From Myxococcales bacterium (GTDB lineage Bacteria; Myxococcota_A; Polyangia; Polyangiales; GCA-016699535): a DNA stretch of 64,000 nt. Numbering within the stretch: the first letter of the stretch is position 1; every line of letters starts with the position of its first letter. The stretch lies in NCBI GenBank assembly GCA_016699535.1, contig CP064980.1:682001-746000 (forward strand), read 5' to 3'. The notes beneath the pieces are model-generated. The model ran no database searches, was not told the DNA's origin, and saw nothing but the letters and a program-made list of their open reading frames with translations. A program made the translations under genes and the position numbers. This document shows, one piece after another, positions 54,373 through 62,864 of this stretch.

Positions 54373-54995
54373 GTAGCGTACGAAGGCTACACGCAGATTC
54401 CAAAAGATGTGATGCAGGGTTACACCATCATGGTGCAAGAGGCGCTTGATCAATTGCCTGAAGGCGTCATTCCCAGCCATGTCTTTGCGCAAGGTGGTGT
54501 GGGCGCCATGGCGGCTTCGGTGTGTGGCCATTTGTGGCAACGCTATGGTCATAAACGTCCGCGTTTTATCGTAGTCGAGCCCGATCAGGCCGATTGTCTG
54601 ATTCAAAACGCCAAAGCTGGAAAGCCGACTGTGGTCCATGGTGAACTGAACACCCTCATGGCGGGTCTAGCGTGCGTCGAGATATCGACCTTGGCTTGGC
54701 AAATCTTGGAGACGGGTGCTGATGCATTTCTTTCCATACCGGATGAAGCCGCAGCGCAAGCCATGCGATTGCTTGCCCGGGGGTTAGACAATGATGTACC
54801 CATCGTTGCTGGAGAGTCAGCTGTTGCGGGCGTCGCTGCCTTGTGTTCGATCAAAGATGATGCTTCCTTTAAAAAGCACTCAAGCTTGATCAGGGGTCTC
54901 ACGTCTTGTGTTTTGGCACCGAGGGCGATACGGATCCAGAGATCTATACGAGCATTGTCGGCAAAAGCGCTGAGGCCATTCGGAGGGCGAAGTAG
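54370..54995 (+). pseudogene. dpaL: Truncated diaminopropionate ammonia-lyase gene
   Basis: The preserved part begins at VAYEGYTQIPKDVMQGYT and continues with HVFAQGGVGAMAASVCGHLW, VVEPDQADCLIQNAKAGK and IVAGESAVAGVAAL, which are the C-terminal two thirds of the PLP enzyme DpaL. The N-terminal region with the PLP lysine is absent. A further frameshift at the GGGG run (54893-54896) moves the end to HVLCFGTEGDTDPEIYTS in another frame, with a stop at 54993. The gene was probably broken by the IS91-type element whose remnant abuts it. Confidence 0.8.
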
Positions 54996-55012
54996 GCTCA
55001 CTTGGTCGAGTG

Positions 55013-55864
55013 CTATGGGAAGGCATCGGGGTCGTCTTGGCTAATTTGGATAAAGTCAGAGACCGTTTTCATAGCTTTCGCATTTTTGGCAAACCAGCCT
55101 TCGACGTACCTTTCAAAGAGGCGCAGGACGTCGATTTGTTCGCGTAGTATCTCAGCGTCAAGAGATTCAGCATCGCTTATCTGTTCGAGCTCATACTCCG
55201 TGCTGGCTCTGTTTCCTGCGTAGTGGGCATTCATTTGCGCTAGCCGACTATTATTTTGACCAAGAAGCGAGAGCGCAAGCTCTGCATCGTCGACATCTTC
55301 TAGTGTAGTCACAAGCCTGCTTTCTTTTCCGCCGTATTCATCAAAAAGCTGTTCGTCTAATCGCTGCTCGGACAAGTCTTCCAGTTCTCGTTGCTCTTCT
55401 TCGCTCAGTTGATCACCATGAGCGGCTCGGGTTAAAAGTTCCGTCATGCGCAATAACTGTTGAAATAATATACGCCTCTGAGCGTCTAAATCAGCGATTG
55501 TGTCTGAATAGTCTTCAAACCGGTAGATGCGTGGAGCAAGTTCCAGAGGATCCATGGGGAACTGTTCCAACAGAGGACGGATAACGTCACGAACAAAAAT
55601 CTCAGCATTGGACCGAGATATATCGGGTGCCGCGCTGATGCTTTCCATTATATCTTGGATCGATACAGGTTCTGAAGCCGTGAATTTTTCTCGAAAAGAG
55701 TCGGCTTCATTAGCAAGCACAAAGCCCGTCTCAACAAAAAGATCGGTGGCTGCTTCGCGGCATGGTGTGACACTACCACAAACCAGTGTCGTGATGGCCA
55801 GTAAGCCTGGCCAGCCCAGTATCTCCAGTATGGCTGCAAGAATCGCTAGCAAAGTGGGGATCAC
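55013..55864 (-). CDS. Putative exported coiled-coil protein, N-terminus uncertain
   Basis: The formal start is a GTG at 55864, giving a hydrophobic N-terminus (IPTLLAILAAILEILGWPGL) and a helical, very acidic body with EEEQRELEDLSEQRLDEQLF. However, the frame is open upstream and reads WLGCIFIIACTSPEASES, a good lipoprotein signal without any ATG, GTG or TTG before it. The true start may be lost or hidden by an indel near 55960. No family is recognised. Confidence 0.55.
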   Translation of the reverse strand: MIPTLLAILAAILEILGWPGLLAITTLVCGSVTPCREAATDLFVETGFVLANEADSFREKFTASEPVSIQDIMESISAAPDISRSNAEIFVRDVIRPLLEQFPMDPLELAPRIYRFEDYSDTIADLDAQRRILFQQLLRMTELLTRAAHGDQLSEEEQRELEDLSEQRLDEQLFDEYGGKESRLVTTLEDVDDAELALSLLGQNNSRLAQMNAHYAGNRASTEYELEQISDAESLDAEILREQIDVLRLFERYVEGWFAKNAKAMKTVSDFIQISQDDPDAFP

Positions 55865-56239
55865 GATAGCATCCCCACTTGCACCGTAACTCTCCGAAGC
55901 TTCCGGAGATGTACACGCGATGATAAAGATGCATCCCAGCCACAGATAAGACTGGCATCGAAATAATGTACTTTTGAATGAGGTTCGGATAAGGACTCTC
56001 CATTGGCCCGCAGTCCTATTGGTGGGGGCCTGTTGTTTTGATAAGCAGGTATTGTGCCAAAACCTTGTCCGGGGGGCATGTGCCCTATCCGCTCGTAATT
56101 ATTCAATGAAATTTCGTGCTCTGGAGGTATGCGAGCCTGCGTTGGGGCATTAAGTCCCAATTTTTGCGATTGTGACTACCCTAGACAGGGGACATCCGAC
56201 CCTTGCAGCGCAGCCCACATGGGTCAGGGAGCCGTAAAG
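55865..56239. other. Intergenic region with no clear gene
   Basis: A minus-strand frame of about 100 codons (to 56160) reads PPEHEISLNNYERIGHMPPG and looks partly protein-like, but has no ribosome site or known family. No other feature was found apart from the probable signal peptide of the gene at 55013-55864. Confidence 0.4.
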
Positions 56240-56647
56240 TCACATCGGTAAGTGTGAGGTTGTGGGTTTGGGAGGTTTTGTTGTTTTTCGCTTGAATCCT
56301 TTGGCAGCAAGAGTGCCAAGTTCTGGAAAATCACTGAGCAGGCACGCTGCACTGCTCTGAGCAATCCCTTTGAAACTCTGAAGTAGGCTTGCTCTGCGGC
56401 CAAGCGTACTGTTTGCCTCAAGGAGGGTTGTGATTTCTGCCTCAAGCATCTGTGTCTGCTCTTTGAGATAAGCGATGCTTTGCTCAAGATGACGCTTTAT
56501 CCATGGATGCCTGCCTTGCGATAGGCGCCGCTGCTCATCACCTCGCATCTGCGCCAACTGGTTTCGCCGTAAAACAAGGCCTCGCAGCAAGCTGACACAC
56601 GGTTTTTCCAAAACCTGGGTCGCGACGGTCGCGAGGGAGGCTCCCAC
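56240..56647 (-). mobile_element. IS110-family transposase fragment
   Basis: The frame reads LLRGLVLRRNQLAQMRGDEQ, then IAYLKEQTQMLEAEITTLLE and LLQSFKGIAQSSAACLLSDF, matching the coiled-coil and start of the Tnp_20 domain of IS110 transposases. The DEDD catalytic N-terminus is absent, and after PELGTLAAK the sequence leaves the family. It is a non-functional remnant. Confidence 0.75.
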
Positions 56648-56834
56648 CTTTTTCTATAAAATCTTCAAGACACAAGGTCGTTTCATGTAGACAACGTAGG
56701 GCTAGTTCGCTTTGTGCACTTCCTGACATAACATTGGCATTGCATGGGGCAGACATAACACATTCCTATCGCACAGGCTTCTCATCCATGACCAACAAAT
56801 ATCAAGCTCCCAAATAAGCTGCTATATTATTATC

Positions 56835-58523
56835 ATGATCCTAAAGCGCTTGGGCTTAGTTTTACTGTGCTACCTTTGTGGTTGCGGACGCCTGGGCTTT
56901 GAGGCCATGCCACCTTTCGAAGGAGCTTGCCGAAGCGATCAGGACTGCCCGGATGGGCGATGTGATCTCAGCCAAGACCCTCCGATATGTGTGACGCTAG
57001 ATGGTTGTGGCAATGGGACGGTAGATACCGGCGAAGCATGTGACGATGGAAACCAGACCGATGGCGATGGTTGCGATTCAAGCTGTGCACTTGAAGCAAA
57101 CCAAGTGTGCACAAACGATTCAGACTGCGCCTCGGGGCAATGCAACACAACAACAGGGCAATGTGTGGTTAGCCAGAGCTGCCAAGGCTGCGAGATCAAC
57201 GGAACTTGTTTTGATACAAGCGAGGTAAATCCTACCAATGCCTGTCTCTTTTGTGATCCAAGCCTTGCATCAGACAGTTGGCAGAGTGCAAGCGCTGGTA
57301 CAACTTGTTCTGGAGGCGGCACTTGCGATGGAAACGGCGTGTGCAATGCGCTATCCACTTCTTTTCTTGCCAATGGTTTTCTCGGCGACAACGACGTTCT
57401 TGGCAGCGCCATCGCCATATCTCAGGACTTAATGGTGGTTGGAGCACCAAGCCAAGATTTCTATCCCAACTCTGGCAAAGCATTCATCTACCAACAGCTC
57501 GCTAACGAGACCTGGTCCATGTTGGATGCGGATCCTCTTAGCGGTGGTATGCAATACCTGGTGGCAAGCGACAGCACGATTGGCAATCTCTTTGGTGGCA
57601 GTGTGTCAATTTCGGGCGACGATATTGCTGTAGGAGCTTATCGTGCAAGCACCTCGCAGGGACCAAACCGCGGCGCGGTCTATATGTTTGGAAGGGACGT
57701 CGATGGGGTCTGGTCCGAAACTGTCAAACTCGAAAGCCCTCGCGCCTCGACATCTCCCTATGACGATTTTGGGCGAAAAATTATTGTCGATGGCGATCGT
57801 TTATTTGTTGGGGAATCTTGGCCCATAGGCTATCTCCATTATTACGAACGCACAGCAGGCACCTGGACCTTCAAACAATCCTTGCAAGCTTCGAACGCTC
57901 AAAACAATGATCGTTTTGCTTTCGCTTTTGCAGTCGAAGGCAATACTCTCATCATTGGAGCGCCTGGCTTTTCCAATGGGAGCGATAGGGGGATTGTCTA
58001 CCGTTACAGCTATGTCAATGGAAGCTGGGGCAGCGAACAAGAGCTTGATCGCGGCGATCAAGACGGTGATATCTTCGGCGTCGCAGTGGCCTTGGAAGGC
58101 GACCTTGCCGTCATTGGTGCCGCCGAAACCGACGACGGTTATACTTACGTTGGCCCAGGTTACGTACGGCTGTATCGCCTGGGAACTACCGCCACAGAAT
58201 TGGCGACCCTAACCAAGCCCGATCAAAGCAACTTAGGAGAGGGCTTTGGCCTTAGTGTTGATATTCGCAATGGACTGATTCTTATTGGAAGCCCTTTTGA
58301 TGAGACGACGGGCTATCAGCGCGCGGGTGCGGCCTTTTTGTTTCAGCCGCTAAGTTCGACGAGCTATGCACTAAGCCATGTTTTTGTCTCACCCAACACT
58401 GGCCCTGATGATCGCTTTGCTGAAACTTGTTCTTTCGCCACAGGTCAAAGCCTTTTTTGTGCCTGTCCCTATGAATTCATCACCGGACAAAACGAGGGTC
58501 GGGTCTATCGCTTTGACTACTGA
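56835..58523 (+). CDS. Lipoprotein with myxo-type disulfide repeats and FG-GAP-like propeller
   Basis: The 562-residue product has lipobox LCGC, then Cys-rich units (CRSDQDCPDGRCDLS; CGNGTVDTGEACDDGNQ followed by DGDGCDSSC, a myxobacterial disulfide repeat; CTNDSDCASGQC). From about residue 175 to the end come six or seven repeats such as IAISQDLMVVGAPSQ and VSISGDDIAVGAYRA, an FG-GAP-like propeller. It is a surface protein of unknown ligand. TATATT lies 6 bases upstream of the ATG, which suggests a leaderless transcript. Confidence 0.85.
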   Translation: MILKRLGLVLLCYLCGCGRLGFEAMPPFEGACRSDQDCPDGRCDLSQDPPICVTLDGCGNGTVDTGEACDDGNQTDGDGCDSSCALEANQVCTNDSDCASGQCNTTTGQCVVSQSCQGCEINGTCFDTSEVNPTNACLFCDPSLASDSWQSASAGTTCSGGGTCDGNGVCNALSTSFLANGFLGDNDVLGSAIAISQDLMVVGAPSQDFYPNSGKAFIYQQLANETWSMLDADPLSGGMQYLVASDSTIGNLFGGSVSISGDDIAVGAYRASTSQGPNRGAVYMFGRDVDGVWSETVKLESPRASTSPYDDFGRKIIVDGDRLFVGESWPIGYLHYYERTAGTWTFKQSLQASNAQNNDRFAFAFAVEGNTLIIGAPGFSNGSDRGIVYRYSYVNGSWGSEQELDRGDQDGDIFGVAVALEGDLAVIGAAETDDGYTYVGPGYVRLYRLGTTATELATLTKPDQSNLGEGFGLSVDIRNGLILIGSPFDETTGYQRAGAAFLFQPLSSTSYALSHVFVSPNTGPDDRFAETCSFATGQSLFCACPYEFITGQNEGRVYRFDY

Positions 58524-58535
58524 GTAGTGCGTGGC

Positions 58536-58997
58536 TTAGAACTTTTTTCTTCGTGTAAGAAACAGACCCAGCGCTAATAGATACACCACAGGTTCATTGG
58601 CCGATTCACCCGAAGTGGCAATCATGCAACCCGTTACACCTCCGCCTCCTCGAAGCTCGACATTGCCCTGAGCACTATCATCCTGTGTGGGATCAGTGCC
58701 CTCTTGCACCTCTTGCTCATCCAGTGTGCCATCATTGTCCGTGTCGCTATTGTTTGGGTCAGATTCACAATAAGCTTCTTCACAGTCGCTCAAGCCATCC
58801 CCATCGCTATCGACCACAGCTTGACCATCCAATCGCATACGATCCATCATGGCTTCGCTCCATTGCCGGTTCTGGCCCTCGCCGGTCAGGCATACGAGAT
58901 CACCATCCAAGTGACTGCCTTGGCGCGAGCTTCCCATGACCACACCAAGCTCGCTGTTGAGTTCAACTCCCAAGGATTCAAGCTCGCTAAGCTCCAC
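58536..58997 (-). CDS. C-terminal part of a MYXO-CTERM-like surface protein
   Basis: The frame has calcium-binding repeats (DSDGDGLSDCEEAYCESD, DTDNDGTLDEQEVQEGTD), a GC motif (GVTGCMIATSG), a hydrophobic helix (VVYLLALGLFL) and a basic end TRRKKF. This is the layout of MYXO-CTERM sorting tails, which anchor proteins to the myxobacterial surface. The GTG at 58997 is a weak start; the frame is open upstream (LADTFYGDYFIDWAVELSEL) without a signal peptide, so the N-terminal part is probably lost. It lies just downstream of the lipase gene. Confidence 0.65.
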   Translation of the reverse strand: MELSELESLGVELNSELGVVMGSSRQGSHLDGDLVCLTGEGQNRQWSEAMMDRMRLDGQAVVDSDGDGLSDCEEAYCESDPNNSDTDNDGTLDEQEVQEGTDPTQDDSAQGNVELRGGGGVTGCMIATSGESANEPVVYLLALGLFLTRRKKF

Positions 58998-59077
58998 CGC
59001 CCAATCGATGAAATAATCACCGTAAAAGGTGTCAGCAAGCGTCTTGAGGAAAGATGTTAGTTTGCAGGCGCCTCTCC

Positions 59078-60034
59078 TTAAGCGTTTGCGATAACTGCTG
59101 CGATTTTTGACCAGAGTTCTGCGAAATCGTTTTTGGAAAAGTTCGAGCCGCTGTGAAGCCAGCCGGGATAGTGCACGCCTCCTTCATCATCGTGAGGAAA
59201 CTGCCCAACGACGTCAAGGTGATCAGCTACTGCAATGCCTCCAAAGCGTCCCCATAGTTGGCTTAAGGTGGGAACGACGCCGTCATTGGTTCCTCGGTCC
59301 AGTTCAAAAGGAAGAAGGTTGCGAATTTCTTCCAAGAGTTCATACGCATGATCTGGGTAAGGGTATTGGCGTTGTTCGCGACGTGCGAGTGAATAGCTTA
59401 AAGCAAACAGGCCTCGTGACATCATTTTGTAGGGATCCCAGCCCACGTAGGGTTTAGGAAAAGGCGCAGCTGTTGCGAAACTTACGTTATCAATGTCAGC
59501 GCGGTCGAGCACGGCAGCATTGAAAAGATCGATAGATTCCGGCGTGAGCTGCACTAATGCGCCTTGATCGACACCCACCGAACGTACGAAATCAAAGAAG
59601 CTATCGTCTGCATCCGGTTTGATGTCTTTGATCAGTCGCTCGACGATGCTGTCGAGCAAGGTGTGGGTGTGGCCAAGGATAAAATCATCCACGCGTGACC
59701 AAAGAGTGAGGGCCCGAGCTGCGCCATAAAGCGTGTAGCGACCGGGTTTGCTTGTGGCTAGGGCAGTCACCAGCATAAGCCAGTTGCGGCCATTGAGATT
59801 GGTCAGCGTATTCGCCAGGGGCGTGCCGTAGTGTGGTGTGCCAAGGGTGATGGCCGTTTTCGTTCGGGCTGCAATGCTGTCTTCTGCGCTTACTTGCCCG
59901 AGCTTTACCCCTGGGGTCAGAAGCAATCGCACATCGAGGCCGCCCGTGCTGTGTCCAACGAAATGCAGTGCATGCGAGTTGCTTCCGCTGTGGTGCTCGA
60001 CGAATTCGAGAAGCGTAAGTGCACGACGTCTCAC
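59078..60034 (-). CDS. Lipase/esterase of the alpha/beta hydrolase fold, main part
   Basis: The frame has the nucleophile elbow HFVGHSTGGLDVRLLL, TLGTPHYGTPLANTL (as in triacylglycerol lipases), a cap region, and a C-terminal DGVVPTLSQLWG with the likely catalytic Asp and ADHLDVVGQFPHDDE with the likely His. The M at 60034 is internal: the N-terminal strand with the oxyanion region lies in another frame (60060-60188). One extra base near 60070 explains the break. No signal peptide is seen in either part. Confidence 0.8.
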   Translation of the reverse strand: MRRRALTLLEFVEHHSGSNSHALHFVGHSTGGLDVRLLLTPGVKLGQVSAEDSIAARTKTAITLGTPHYGTPLANTLTNLNGRNWLMLVTALATSKPGRYTLYGAARALTLWSRVDDFILGHTHTLLDSIVERLIKDIKPDADDSFFDFVRSVGVDQGALVQLTPESIDLFNAAVLDRADIDNVSFATAAPFPKPYVGWDPYKMMSRGLFALSYSLARREQRQYPYPDHAYELLEEIRNLLPFELDRGTNDGVVPTLSQLWGRFGGIAVADHLDVVGQFPHDDEGGVHYPGWLHSGSNFSKNDFAELWSKIAAVIANA

Positions 60035-60059
60035 GGAGCTCGTCGGTTGTGTGGGTGCC

Positions 60060-60188
60060 TCAAATACGCGCGTCGATGCCTTGCTCTTCGAGCGCTCTAA
60101 GGAGCGTGGCAGACACTCCTTGAAAATAGCTAAGCGCCCCGAGTTGGGCGAAACCGAAAAAACCCGGTATCAAATACACATCAATCAC
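60060..60188 (-). pseudogene. N-terminal part of the lipase, out of frame
   Basis: The frame from GTG 60188 reads VIDVYLIPGFFGFAQLG, then SYFQGVSATLLRALEEQGID and stops at 60060-60062. The PGFFGF loop is the usual oxyanion region of lipases. Removing one base from GCGCG near 60070 continues it as AVFEAPTQPTSSVRRRALTL into the main part. Confidence 0.7.
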
Positions 60189-60362
60189 ACCCAAAGCATA
60201 ACAGGATGCCTCGAAAGTTGGCAGCTTCCTCGCAGACGCGAGCTAGAGCGTTTCCCCGGAACCCTTGCTTGCCTTACAACATGAACACACTTTGGGCCGC
60301 CGGAAGGATGGCTTTTGTGCTTGTGCTTTGCGCTGCAAACATGGCGGTTTCGATGCACCTTG

Positions 60363-62081
60363 TTAGTATTGAAATCTTAATCGCGCAAACACTCGACACA
60401 TGCTTGAGATAAGAGCACGTGGACTGGACACGATATCGTATTCATGACGCTCAAACATGCGCGGAAATTGTTCACGGGCTCGCTTTTCAATGGCAAAAGC
60501 ATGCGTGTAAATACCGTGCTCTGCGCCACTTTGGATCGCTTTGCGCACATCTTGGATCCCGTATTCACCTTCATAACGATCGTAGTCACAGGGTCGACCA
60601 TCGGTGAGCAGGAAAATCACGCGCCGCTCTGCGGGCCGCTGAAGGAGCAAGTTCTGCGCGTGTCGCAATGCCGGGCCAATTCGAGTGTATCCACAAGCAT
60701 CGATGGCGCCAAGGCGCGCACGGGCAGTAGGCCAAGACTCCGCGAATTGTTTAATCAGCCAGAAATCACATTGACGCCGAGTTTGGGAGCTAAAGCCTGC
60801 CACACAGAAATCTGCCACGAGATCATCGAGTACTTCTCCCAAGCAAAAAAGGGTTTCGGTGATGGTGTCCAGCACGCGCGCATCGCTTAGCCAAGCGTCC
60901 GTCGAGTAGCTCTGATCCATGAGCACCATGGCAGCCACATCATGCACTTTGCGCTGCCGCTCCACGTAAAAACGGTCATCGACGGGGAATCCTGTGCGCA
61001 GATCAATTTGTGCCGTTACCACTGCATCGATATCGAGTTCAGGGCCCATGGGCTGGCGTTTTATCCGTTGAGTTTGTGTAGCAAGGGAGGCCATTTTTTT
61101 TCGGAGTTCGAAAATAGTTGTCTTATGTTTGCGCTTCATAGCTTCGGCCCATGCCGGATCACTTCCAAGAAACTGTGTTCGTTTCACGAAACACCAATTG
61201 GCTTTGTGGCGCTTTTTTTTGTAATCCCACTCTGGATAGGGAATACCTTCACCAACGGTATCGTCTTGCAGCTCCAGTTCAGGACCGTTCATCACAAGAT
61301 CTGCTCGGTAGATAGAGTGCGGGCGCTCTTGGCTGCGAAGCAGCTGTTTCATGTTCAGGGTTTTTAGGGCTTCGGCGTGATCTTCAAGTTCATCTTCATC
61401 GTCGGTCTTGCGCGGCACACCCATGTACTCCTCAAGCGCTTCTACCTTCTCGAAAGTGTGGATTGGCATCTCCGCTTGCATTGGTTGCTCGTCTTGATGC
61501 ACTTGCACCTCGGTATCGATCTGACCTTGCCCTTCGATTTCCGTGAGTTCGTGTTGAGCTTCTTCCGCAGAAGGGGGCGGCTTTTCTTTAATCGCTGATT
61601 CCGCCTCTGGTTGGCTTTGTTGCCTGAACTCACCAAGAATCTGCCAAAGCGACATGTCCCCAAGCTCTCTCTGCACTAGCGCAATCCACTCGCCCAAGGA
61701 AGAAAACTCTTCGCTCCAAGCCGCAACGCGTTCCTCCAAGGGTGCGCCACAAAAGCCCCTGTCGCTCGATCTTATCGCGAGGGCACCAAGTACCGTTTTT
61801 ACTCGAAACAGCGCTTCGTTGGCTTGTTTTGTGCTTGCGACACTGAACTCCGGTGGTAAGAAAAGATGCGCTTCGTCGCAAAGGACCGCTTGCGGGGTTT
61901 CAATAATTAGTACGCTGCGGTTTGCTATCATGTGCGCAAGCAAAAACAATTGTTGGCGTTGCGGCGCTAGCGCGGCAGAGACCAACGCCCTTCGCCGGTC
62001 CTGAGGGCTTTGTACAACGCGCTTGTAGAGGGCTTTAAGGCCTAGGAAAAATTGCTCCTCCCACTCTAAAAGAGTTGCCAT
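60363..62081 (-). CDS. norD: Nitric oxide reductase activation protein NorD
   Basis: The 572-residue product starts at ATG 62081 (MATLLEWEEQFFLGLKALY). A Glu/Pro-rich central part is followed by a von Willebrand A domain (about 385-570) with MIDAS motif DQSYST and FLLTDGRPCDYD. NorD works with the NorQ AAA+ ATPase to insert iron into NorB. It follows norQ with a gap of 4 bases. The cluster order norB-norQ-norD is standard. Confidence 0.9.
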   Translation of the reverse strand: MATLLEWEEQFFLGLKALYKRVVQSPQDRRRALVSAALAPQRQQLFLLAHMIANRSVLIIETPQAVLCDEAHLFLPPEFSVASTKQANEALFRVKTVLGALAIRSSDRGFCGAPLEERVAAWSEEFSSLGEWIALVQRELGDMSLWQILGEFRQQSQPEAESAIKEKPPPSAEEAQHELTEIEGQGQIDTEVQVHQDEQPMQAEMPIHTFEKVEALEEYMGVPRKTDDEDELEDHAEALKTLNMKQLLRSQERPHSIYRADLVMNGPELELQDDTVGEGIPYPEWDYKKKRHKANWCFVKRTQFLGSDPAWAEAMKRKHKTTIFELRKKMASLATQTQRIKRQPMGPELDIDAVVTAQIDLRTGFPVDDRFYVERQRKVHDVAAMVLMDQSYSTDAWLSDARVLDTITETLFCLGEVLDDLVADFCVAGFSSQTRRQCDFWLIKQFAESWPTARARLGAIDACGYTRIGPALRHAQNLLLQRPAERRVIFLLTDGRPCDYDRYEGEYGIQDVRKAIQSGAEHGIYTHAFAIEKRAREQFPRMFERHEYDIVSSPRALISSMCRVFARLRFQY

Positions 62082-62085
62082 ATCG

Positions 62086-62457
62086 TCAAAAACTGAGCTC
62101 GATGATGTGCCGAATCGCCTGGATAGCATCCGGATCGTCACTAAGCGGCTCAGCAATTGCGGCGCTTGCGGCAAAACGCGGCGGCAAACCTTGCTTAATC
62201 AACTTTGCGGCATCCACGAGCAAGCGACTCGAGACCGATTCGAGCAAAGAAAGTTCACTTAGCTTTCTAACCTTGTGAGCAACACCCACCAACTTGCGCG
62301 CAACAGCTTCATCGACGTTGGTTTCGCCCACGATAATTTCCACCTCGCGCTCCATGTCTGGATAGCCAAAACTCAGCCCAACAAAACGCTGTCTCGTCGA
62401 AGATTTCAATTCTCGCATGCTGCGTTGGTAGCTGGGATTGTAACTCACCACCAACAT
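62086..62457 (-). CDS. norQ: NorQ, C-terminal part after a frameshift
   Basis: The frame has MLVVSYNPSYQRSMRELKSS and RQRFVGLSFGYPDMEREVEI, continuing into the helical C-terminal domain of MoxR-type NorQ ATPases. The arginine finger region lies in STRQRFV. Its natural beginning is APPEFMLVVSYNP, where APPEF is split by a frame change at a run of five C on this strand (62464-62468). It belongs to one gene with the 62445-62864 entry. Confidence 0.85.
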   Translation of the reverse strand: MLVVSYNPSYQRSMRELKSSTRQRFVGLSFGYPDMEREVEIIVGETNVDEAVARKLVGVAHKVRKLSELSLLESVSSRLLVDAAKLIKQGLPPRFAASAAIAEPLSDDPDAIQAIRHIIELSF

Positions 62458-62864
62458 AAACTCGGGGGTGCATGCAATGTCTCGGCAGTGCGATCAAGAA
62501 ATAGCTCGCGGCGGTAGTCGCTAAGTGAGTGAATCACCACAACCGTATCAGCGCGAGCTTCGGCGACCTCGTCCAGGTAAAGTACCGCGCCGTCTCGCAC
62601 CGCTCGCGTAACAGGACCATCCGTCCAGCGTGTCTCACCGCCAATGAGAAGATGACGGCCAAGCAAATCAGTGGCGCTGGTATCTTCGTTGCAAGCAACG
62701 GTAACCAGGGGACGGCCGAGCTTGGCCGCCATGTACTCAACGAAGCGCGTTTTTCCGCACCCGGTTGGTCCCTTGATCAACAACGGCAATTTCGCATTCC
62801 ATGCGTGGGTGAAAAGATCAACCTCGCGCCCAGTTTCAACATAGAAAATTGCGGGGCGTGTCAT
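62445..62864 (-). CDS. norQ: NorQ, N-terminal part (AAA+ ATPase for NorB maturation)
   Basis: This is the N-terminal half of NorQ: Walker A GPTGCGKT, VACNEDTSATDLLGRHLL and Walker B VLYLDEVAEA, ending with DRTAETLHAPP before the frame is lost. NorQ with NorD activates nitric oxide reductase. One C is missing from the run at 62464-62468. The start overlaps the end of norB (62861) by 4 bases. Since NorQ is needed for NorB activity, a natural inactivation would be surprising. Confidence 0.87.
   Translation of the reverse strand: MTRPAIFYVETGREVDLFTHAWNAKLPLLIKGPTGCGKTRFVEYMAAKLGRPLVTVACNEDTSATDLLGRHLLIGGETRWTDGPVTRAVRDGAVLYLDEVAEARADTVVVIHSLSDYRRELFLDRTAETLHAPPSLCWW

Noticed and set aside
60206..60412. 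Small hydrophobic plus-strand frame between the lipase and norD
   Set aside because: It overlaps the end of norD antisense, has no ribosome site and no family.
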